Source: Rubrivivax gelatinosus
GTDB lineage: Bacteria > Pseudomonadota > Gammaproteobacteria > Burkholderiales > Burkholderiaceae_C
Reading direction: 5' to 3'
DNA length: 64,000 nt
Assembly (NCBI RefSeq): GCF_004340905.1
Contig: NZ_SLXD01000007.1
Coordinates: forward strand, 62,001-126,000
The position numbers were made by a program, and so were the translations under genes. This document shows, in pieces, positions 60,001-64,000 of this stretch. Numbering within the stretch: the stretch's first letter is position 1; the number at the start of each line of letters is the position of its first letter. The notes under the pieces were generated by a model. The model saw nothing but the letters and a program-made list of their open reading frames with translations. It had not been told where the DNA came from and ran no database searches.

Positions 60001-60554
60001 GCCGCGACATCGTCGAGCTCGTCGACTCGCGCGAGCCGCAGTCGGTGGCCGGCATCGTCTCCGAGCTGCGGGTCATCAACGGCCAGCGTGGCCGGGTCGC
60101 GATCTTCAAGCTCGACGACGGCAGCGAGGCCATCGAGGCGGTGGCCAACGAGGAGCTGCTGGACGCCAGCCGCGAGCTGCTGCGCGAGGACGAACTGGTC
60201 ATCGTCGTCGGCAAGCTGCAGCCCGACCGCTTCTCCGGCGGCCTGCGGCTGAATGCCCAGCAGATCTGGGACCTGGCGACGGCGCGGGCACGTTTCGGCC
60301 GCTACCTGTCGGTCGAGCTCAACGGCGGCCTGCCGCCGGTGGCCGACGTGCTGAAGCTCTGGCCGGCACGCCGCGTGGAGAGCGAAGAAGGCGAGACCAG
60401 CCAGGGCCTGGCGGTCCGGCTGAAGCTGCGGCGCGCGACGGCGGTTGCCGAACTCGATCTCGGCAGCGACGCCCGCTTCTGGCCCTGCGACGAGGCGCTG
60501 GCGCGCTGGAAGACGATCGCCGAACAGGGGCGGGCGGCCATCGTCTACGAGTGA
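57045..60554 (+). CDS. dnaE: DNA polymerase III alpha subunit (replicative)
   Basis: The 1169-residue chromosomal replicase has a PHP domain (FVHLRTHTEYSVVDGTLRID), palm motif MPDFDIDFCQGNRDRV with Asp401 and Asp403 in the same positions as E. coli, VGPGRGSGAGSLVAYALFIT, HAGGVLIAPGKITDF, and the fingers region AVFQFESRGMQGMLREAKPS then LNALYRPGPMDLIP. The C-terminal HhH, OB fold and tau-binding tail follow; the internal clamp-binding motif is present as QCGLFDF near residue 926. It is the full-length type I enzyme, while the SOS paralogue dnaE2 is elsewhere in the window. Confidence 0.97.
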   Translation: MPFVHLRTHTEYSVVDGTLRIDDAADAAKADGQPALAITDLSNLFGAIKFYKACRGAGVKPIVGVDVWMDPLADAAERQPTRLALLVQDRGGYLNLCELLARAWTQNVQRNQAWLKWEWLRELSGGLIAMSGADMGAVGQALLAGDTERAATVARELADIFPGRFYLELQRAGLPTHEAQVRAAVPLAARLGLPVVATHPIQFLGPEDFEAHEARVCIAEGETLANPKRIKRFTREQHFKTAEQMQALFADVPSALANTVEIARRCNLTLVLGKPRLPDFPTPDGSPIEVYFRKASHEGLEKRLAALFPKEEERDKRRPEYVERLEFELNTILKMGFPGYFLIVSDFIVWAKANGCPVGPGRGSGAGSLVAYALFITDLDPLQYKLLFERFLNPERVSMPDFDIDFCQGNRDRVIRYVKEKYGRDAVGQIATFGTMAAKAALRDVGRVLGMGYGHVDSIAKLIPAPPGKTVTLAKVPEKPDPGIIYARQEEPEIDRREAAEEEVAELLSLATRVEGMVRNIGMHAGGVLIAPGKITDFCPLYQQPGSDSAVSQYDKDDVEAIGLVKFDFLGLATLTILELARQYIVARRPERKDFSYETLPLDDQRVYKLFSDGLTEAVFQFESRGMQGMLREAKPSRLEDLIALNALYRPGPMDLIPTFVARKHGKETVEYPHPLLETVLGETYGVMVYQEQVMQTAQVLGGYSLGGADLLRRAMGKKKAEEMAQHRAIFREGAAKKNIPEAKADEVFDLMEKFAGYGFNKSHAAAYSLLAYHTAWIKVHCTAEFFAANMTIEADNTDKLKVLLADAKLFGIRFDPPDVNTGTLRFEPIEDKRIRYGLGAVKGTGAGAIEAIVAAREGRSGDGGGPFRSLFDFCARVDRQRVNKRVVEALIKAGAFDSLHPDRAATLASVSLAFEWADTQAANANQCGLFDFGDAHGSSTQEPALAAVETWSVRERLMQEKVAIGFYLSGHLFDACRDEVRKFVRRDIVELVDSREPQSVAGIVSELRVINGQRGRVAIFKLDDGSEAIEAVANEELLDASRELLREDELVIVVGKLQPDRFSGGLRLNAQQIWDLATARARFGRYLSVELNGGLPPVADVLKLWPARRVESEEGETSQGLAVRLKLRRATAVAELDLGSDARFWPCDEALARWKTIAEQGRAAIVYE

Positions 60555-60639
60555 AAGGGTTTGTTTCGCACGGCCTTGTCTGACATCCGGCGCTGCGCCG
60601 CTGGCGTTGTGATCTCGTGAACCACTTTCTGGAGACCCG

Positions 60640-61116
60640 ATGAGAAAGACGATCGCGAGCGCGTGCCTGGGCGTCCTGGCGCTGGCCGGCGCCGCCGCCC
60701 ACGCCACCAATGTCGGCGTGTCGGTCGAGATCAGCCAGCCGGGCGTCTATGGCCGCGTGGACATCGGCCGCTTCCCGCAACCGGCGGTCATCGTGCCGCA
60801 GCCGGTGATCATCGGCCGGCCGGTCGTCGTGGCGCCGGAGCCGGTCTACCTCTGGGTTCCGATGGAGCACCGCAAGAACTGGCGGCGCTACTGCAGCCGC
60901 TACCGCGCCTGTGGCACGCCGGTGTACTTCGTCGACCACCGCTGGTACCGCAGCCACGTGATGCCGGTGCACGAGGTGCGCCACGACCGCCGCGACGACC
61001 GCCGCGACGACCGGCGCGACGACCGGCGCGACGACCGTCGCGGGCCTCCCGGCCCGCACGACGACCACCGTGGCCCGCCGGGGCACCGTGACGATCAACG
61101 CGGCCCCGGGCGCTGA
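60640..61116 (+). CDS. Small exported protein with tandem Asp-Asp-Arg-Arg repeats
   Basis: The 158-residue protein has a signal peptide ending AHA (residue 22). The mature front half is a Val/Pro-rich region with VGVSVEISQPGVYGRVDIGR, then LWVPMEHRKNWRRYCSRYRA and CGTPVYFVDHRWYR, a pattern I have seen in uncharacterised Burkholderiales proteins. From residue 115 it is made of DDRR units (five, residues 115-134) then Gly/Pro/His/Asp-rich sequence. The repeats rest on a 12-base tandem DNA repeat. Possibly a periplasmic metal- or polyanion-binding protein; no function is established. Confidence 0.72.
   Translation: MRKTIASACLGVLALAGAAAHATNVGVSVEISQPGVYGRVDIGRFPQPAVIVPQPVIIGRPVVVAPEPVYLWVPMEHRKNWRRYCSRYRACGTPVYFVDHRWYRSHVMPVHEVRHDRRDDRRDDRRDDRRDDRRGPPGPHDDHRGPPGHRDDQRGPGR
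60982..61041 (+). repeat. 12-base tandem repeat within the DDRR protein gene
   Basis: Five tandem copies of a 12-base unit (GACGACCGCCGC and close variants, with the first unit CACGACCGCCGC) code for HDRR then DDRR four times. Differences are at third codon positions, so the peptide repeat is under selection or the copies are recent. Confidence 0.85.
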
Positions 61117-61231
61117 TCGGCAATCGGCGCCGGGTCGGACCCGTCGGACGCGCGAGCACGGCCTGCGCTGACGGGCGGCACCCGCCGCAGCGTGCAGGAT
61201 CCCCGCATCCGATCGATACGAGGATCCCGAG

Positions 61232-61561
61232 ATGAAGAAGAATCGTCGCACGCCGGCCCTGCTGCTGGCCTTGATCACCCCGTTCGCCGCCGGGACCGTG
61301 GCGGCCGCAGAGCCCTCCGCCGCACCGCCGACGGCGCGGGCGACCCTGGTGGCGCTGGACGGACACGAGCGTCGTGAGGACCGCCGCGAAGATCGACGCG
61401 AGGACCGCCGCGAGGACCGGCGCGACGATCCCGTCAGCGAGGCGCGCGAAGAGCGGCGAGAAGATCGTCGAGATGAGCGCCAGGAAGAGCGCCAGGAAGA
61501 GCGCCGGGAAGACCGGCGCGAGGACCGGCGCGAAGAACGCCGGGACGAGCGTCGCGACTGA
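61232..61561 (+). CDS. Small exported protein of Arg-Glu-Asp-Arg repeats
   Basis: The 109-residue protein has a signal peptide (MKKNRRTPALLLALITPFAA, cleavage near GTVAAA). After a short Ala/Pro/Thr segment, residues 45-66 and 72-109 consist almost wholly of REDRR, REERR and RDERR units. Such an alternating strongly charged sequence should form a single alpha helix or a disordered chain. The gene is next to, and similar in style to, the DDRR-repeat gene 116 bases upstream; they may have arisen from the same repeat. No function is known. Confidence 0.7.
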   Translation: MKKNRRTPALLLALITPFAAGTVAAAEPSAAPPTARATLVALDGHERREDRREDRREDRREDRRDDPVSEAREERREDRRDERQEERQEERREDRREDRREERRDERRD

Positions 61562-61618
61562 AGTCGTACCGGCGTGGCCGGCCCGCACGCGGCCGGCTGG
61601 CGACCACGCGGCCGGCCT

Positions 61619-61945
61619 TCATTTCGCCGCCTTCGCTGCCTTCTCCGCCTTGGCGGGCTGAGCATCGCCGCCGGCCCAGGCGGCACCGGCCACCGTCAGC
61701 CCGGCCTGCGAAAAACGCGCCGCGTTGCCGCTGCCGATGCCCGGCACCCGGTCGACCATGTCGGCCCAGCTCTTGAACGCGCCGGCCTTGCGCGCCTCGA
61801 GGATCTTGGCCGACAGGCCCGGGCCGATGCCCTTGACCGTTTCCAGCTCGGCCTGGCTGGCCTGGTTGGCGTCGACCGCGGCGTGGGCGTTGAAGGCGAA
61901 GGCCGCGAACAGCAGCGCGGCGACGGGACGCAGGAATCGCTTCAT
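61619..61945 (-). CDS. ComEA-like helix-hairpin-helix protein
   Basis: The 108-residue exported protein has a signal peptide ending NAHA and the ComEA/HhH unit VDANQASQAELETVKGIGPG, then LSAKILEARKAGAFKSWADM, then VDRVPGIGSGNAARFSQAGL, a two-hairpin DNA-binding fold. In competent bacteria ComEA binds incoming DNA in the periplasm. The C-terminal tail is Ala/Lys-rich (AKAEKAAKAAK). No other com gene is nearby, and such single-domain proteins are common in betaproteobacteria, so competence is not established. It is convergent with the repeat-protein gene. Confidence 0.88.
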   Translation of the reverse strand: MKRFLRPVAALLFAAFAFNAHAAVDANQASQAELETVKGIGPGLSAKILEARKAGAFKSWADMVDRVPGIGSGNAARFSQAGLTVAGAAWAGGDAQPAKAEKAAKAAK

Positions 61946-62124
61946 GAAGGGCTCCCTCGGCACCAGGTGCCGTCGTGGCCCGCCGGCCCCATGCCGACGG
62001 TGCACGGGCGCATTTTTTCGGCGCCGGCGGGCCTGGCGCATCCCTCCGCCGGGCGCCTCCGAGCGGTGCCCCGCGCGGGGCGAGTGCTTGCGCCGCGGCA
62101 CCCCGCCGGGTGGGGGGCGCCGGC

Positions 62125-62130
62125 TATAGT
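62125..62130 (+). promoter_or_regulatory. -10 element of the gmhA-hldA-hldC operon
   Basis: TATAGT 42 bases before the gmhA ATG. The 227-base gap to the divergent comEA-like gene is otherwise G+C-rich and I see no -35 hexamer. Its left part is a poorly structured leader for the comEA-like gene. Confidence 0.35.
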
Positions 62131-62172
62131 CGCCGTCGCCGCCGCCCCGCGGCGAGATGGTGATTTCTCTCG

Positions 62173-62742
62173 ATGACTTCCGTTTTTGCCCACAACCTGG
62201 CCGAGCACCGCGCGCTGTTCGTGCAGCTCGACGCGCTCGAGGCCGAGGTGGAGCGTGCCGGCGAGACGATCGCGCGCGCACTGGCCGCCGGCGGCAAGCT
62301 GCTGATCTGCGGCAACGGCGGCTCGGCCGCCGACAGCCAGCACATCGCCGCCGAGCTGACGGGCCGCTTCATCCGCGACCGCCGCCCGCTGGCGGCGATC
62401 GCCCTGACCACCGACACCTCGGCGCTGACCAGCATCGCCAACGACTACGCCTTCGACGAGGTGTTCTCGCGTCCGGTGCGCGCGCTGGGGCGCGCCGGCG
62501 ACGTGCTGCTGGGCCTCTCGACCTCGGGCAACTCGGCCAACGTGCTGCGCGCGGTGGACGCCGCGCGTGAACTGGGCCTCACGACGATCGGCCTGCTGGG
62601 CCGCGACGGCGGTGCGCTGCGCACGCGCTGCGACCAGGCGATCGTCGTGCCGAGCACGACGACCGCGCGCATCCAGGAAGCGCACATCCTGATCGGCCAC
62701 ACGCTGTGCGGGCTGGTCGAACAGAAGCTGGGGCTGGCATGA
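62173..62742 (+). CDS. gmhA: Sedoheptulose-7-phosphate isomerase
   Basis: The 189-residue SIS-domain enzyme isomerises sedoheptulose 7-phosphate to D-glycero-D-manno-heptose 7-phosphate, the first step of LPS core heptose synthesis. It has [20 protein letters not shown] near residues 43-62 (zinc- and substrate-binding), [15 protein letters not shown], and [19 protein letters not shown] with the Ser-x-Ser-Gly-x-Ser phosphate loop, and the C-terminal histidine in [11 protein letters not shown]. DiaA, a paralogue, is an alternative, but the neighbouring hldA and hldC favour gmhA. Confidence 0.92.
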   Translation: MTSVFAHNLAEHRALFVQLDALEAEVERAGETIARALAAGGKLLICGNGGSAADSQHIAAELTGRFIRDRRPLAAIALTTDTSALTSIANDYAFDEVFSRPVRALGRAGDVLLGLSTSGNSANVLRAVDAARELGLTTIGLLGRDGGALRTRCDQAIVVPSTTTARIQEAHILIGHTLCGLVEQKLGLA

Positions 62743-63689
62743 GCGGGACCCCTGGCTGGCCGCGCCCGACGCGCGAGGCGCTGGCCGCACGCCGCGTGCT
62801 CGTCGTCGGCGACGTCATGCTCGACCGCTACTGGCACGGCGCCGTGGACCGCATCTCGCCCGAGGCGCCGGTGCCGGTGGTGCGTGTCAACCGCGAGGAG
62901 GAGCGCCTGGGCGGGGCGGCCAACGTCGCGCTGAACGTGCGTGCGCTCGGCGCGCAGGCGACGCTGCTGACCGTCGTCGGCGACGACGAGCCGGCGCGCA
63001 AGCTGCGCACGCTGCTCGAGGCCCAGGACGTGCGCGCCGTGCTCGGCGCCGACGCCCAGCTGCGCACCATCGTCAAGCTGCGGGTCATCGGCCGCCAGCA
63101 GCAGCTGGTGCGCATCGACTTCGAGAACCAGCCGACGCACGAGGTGCTGGCGCAGCTGCTCGACGACTTCGAGCGCGAGCTGCCCGGCCACGACGCGGTG
63201 CTGTTCTCCGACTACGGCAAGGGCGGTCTGGCCCACGTCGGTCGCATGATCACGATGGCGCGCGAGGCCGGCAAGCCGGTGCTCGTCGACCCCAAGGGCA
63301 GCGACTTCTCGCGTTATGCCGGTGCCGACCTGATCACGCCCAACCGCGCCGAGCTGGCGCAGGTCGTCGGCCAGTGGGCCAGCGAGGACGAGCTGCGCGA
63401 ACGCGCCCGCGCGCTGCGCGAGCGCCTGGGTCTGGCGGCGCTGCTGCTGACGCGTTCGGAAGAGGGCATGACGCTGTACGACGCCCAGGGCGAGCGCCAC
63501 GTCGACGCCGACGCGCGCGAGGTCTTCGACGTTACCGGCGCCGGCGACACCGTCATCGCGACGATGGCCGCGCTGATCGCCGCCGGCCTGCCGGCGAGCG
63601 ACGCGATGCCCTGGGCCAACCGCGCCGGCGGCATCGTCGTCGGCCGCTTCGGCACCGCGAGCGTCGGCTACGACGAGCTGTTTGCATGA
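62739..63689 (+). CDS. hldA: D-glycero-beta-D-manno-heptose-7-phosphate kinase
   Basis: The 316-residue PfkB-type kinase phosphorylates heptose 7-phosphate at C1. Motifs are [20 protein letters not shown] (start of the fold), [53 protein letters not shown], and [20 protein letters not shown] (anion hole and catalytic Asp). It is the kinase half only, as in split HldA/HldC systems rather than the fused HldE of E. coli. The ATG overlaps the gmhA stop (ATGA), and its stop overlaps the hldC start. Confidence 0.95.
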   Translation: MSGTPGWPRPTREALAARRVLVVGDVMLDRYWHGAVDRISPEAPVPVVRVNREEERLGGAANVALNVRALGAQATLLTVVGDDEPARKLRTLLEAQDVRAVLGADAQLRTIVKLRVIGRQQQLVRIDFENQPTHEVLAQLLDDFERELPGHDAVLFSDYGKGGLAHVGRMITMAREAGKPVLVDPKGSDFSRYAGADLITPNRAELAQVVGQWASEDELRERARALRERLGLAALLLTRSEEGMTLYDAQGERHVDADAREVFDVTGAGDTVIATMAALIAAGLPASDAMPWANRAGGIVVGRFGTASVGYDELFA

Positions 63690-64000
63690 GCTTCATTGAC
63701 AAGCTCTGCGCCCGCGCCGACGCTCCGGCGCGCCTGGCGGCGTTGCCGCGGCCCTGGGTGTTCACCAACGGCGTCTTCGACGTGCTGCACCGCGGTCACG
63801 TCAGCTATCTGGAGCGGGCGCGGGCGCTCGGCGGCTCGCTGATCGTCGCGGTCAACAGCGACGTCTCGGCACGAAGCCTGGGCAAGGGTCCCGACCGGCC
63901 GCTGAACCGCGAGGAAGACCGCGCGCTGGTGCTCGCCGCACTGGAGTCGGTGTCGCTCGTCACCTGGTTCGACGAACGCACGCCGGTGGCGCTGCTGGCC
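63686..64000 (+). CDS. hldC: D-glycero-beta-D-manno-heptose 1-phosphate adenylyltransferase, N-terminal part (cut by window edge)
   Basis: The first 105 codons of a nucleotidyltransferase are present. [20 protein letters not shown] at residues 27-46 contains the HxGH-type nucleotide motif (His-Arg-Gly-His), followed by [20 protein letters not shown] and [17 protein letters not shown]. It makes ADP-heptose, completing the core-heptose pathway with gmhA and hldA. The start overlaps the hldA stop (ATGA). The rest is outside the window, so I cannot exclude a fused extension. Confidence 0.95.
   Translation, partial: MSFIDKLCARADAPARLAALPRPWVFTNGVFDVLHRGHVSYLERARALGGSLIVAVNSDVSARSLGKGPDRPLNREEDRALVLAALESVSLVTWFDERTPVALLA

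Noticed and set aside
60982..61041. Tandem repeats considered as a CRISPR array
   Set aside because: The units are 12 bases, directly joined without spacers, and lie in frame inside a coding gene.
62173..62742. gmhA as DiaA
   Set aside because: DiaA is a close SIS paralogue, but the directly coupled hldA and hldC make the heptose isomerase role far more likely.
1..64000. tRNA, rRNA, insertion sequences, prophage genes
   Set aside because: I read both strands for tRNA-like arms, transposase and phage motifs and saw none I could support. A small RNA cannot be excluded by eye.

Overview
The window is a very G+C-rich chromosomal segment with the gene content and order of a betaproteobacterium of the order Burkholderiales. 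A Rubrivivax/Leptothrix/Roseateles-like member is my best guess, made from gene order and codon style rather than from any database comparison. Supporting signs are the rpsP-rimM-trmD-rplS run followed by a CoA-type NUDIX gene, a CobD/CbiB-like gene, rsgA, an M48 protease and orn; rpsT opposite murJ; the hda-HAD-pcnB-folK run; and adjacent gmhA-hldA-hldC heptose genes. Genes are densely packed, with many 1-4 base stop/start overlaps. I see no rRNA, tRNA, CRISPR array, prophage or intact insertion sequence.

Layout. 1-3.2 kb: the start of a glutathione S-transferase gene, a GNAT acetyltransferase, and an amino-acid ABC importer with a binding protein and two permeases but no ATPase. 3.2-16.6 kb: a DUF2721 membrane protein divergent from an SOS-type error-prone polymerase (dnaE2) with a clear LexA box, a carboxylesterase, yaaA, an ExbD-like lipoprotein, a GH114-like lipoprotein, a prolyl-4-hydroxylase-like enzyme, an MgtC/DUF4010 membrane protein, a beta-CASP nuclease, an NAD(P)-binding protein, an aminopeptidase P and a protein resembling half of a serralysin-type protease domain. 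16.6-23 kb, minus strand: an overlapping set of metallophosphoesterase, kinase-USP fusion, YkgJ cysteine cluster, kynB and kynU, preceded by FAH-family and SDR enzymes. kynU carries what looks like a small in-frame insertion.

23-33.5 kb: a cupin, an HPF-like ribosome factor, argF and argD (with a duplicated copy of the argF tail), a DUF3579 protein, rpsT, murJ, a SirB1 protein, and the tightly coupled run hda, HAD phosphatase, pcnB, folK, followed by DUF486. 33.4-35.2 kb: a DUF47 regulator and PiT phosphate transporter behind a candidate PHO box. 36.2-43.1 kb: the ribosomal-protein/tRNA-modification operon, NUDIX, CobD-like, rsgA, M48 protease and orn.

43.1-57 kb: an AraC/GyrI regulator, two alpha/beta hydrolases, a DUF2087 protein, a DEAD-box helicase with a long leader, FKBP, gluQ, a LysR regulator divergent from a pirin, DUF599, argE, a serine/threonine-dehydratase-like enzyme and a large DUF6351 esterase-like protein. 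57-64 kb: the replicative polymerase dnaE, two small exported proteins built of Arg/Asp/Glu repeats, a ComEA-like helix-hairpin-helix protein, and gmhA-hldA-hldC, the last cut by the window edge.

Most of the window is housekeeping. I do not see a clear new defence or biosynthetic system. The best leads are the kynU insertion, the duplicated argF tail with its hairpin spacer, the kinase-phosphatase-kyn operon, the serralysin-like fragment, the lone SOS-controlled dnaE2, and the two Arg/Asp/Glu-repeat proteins.
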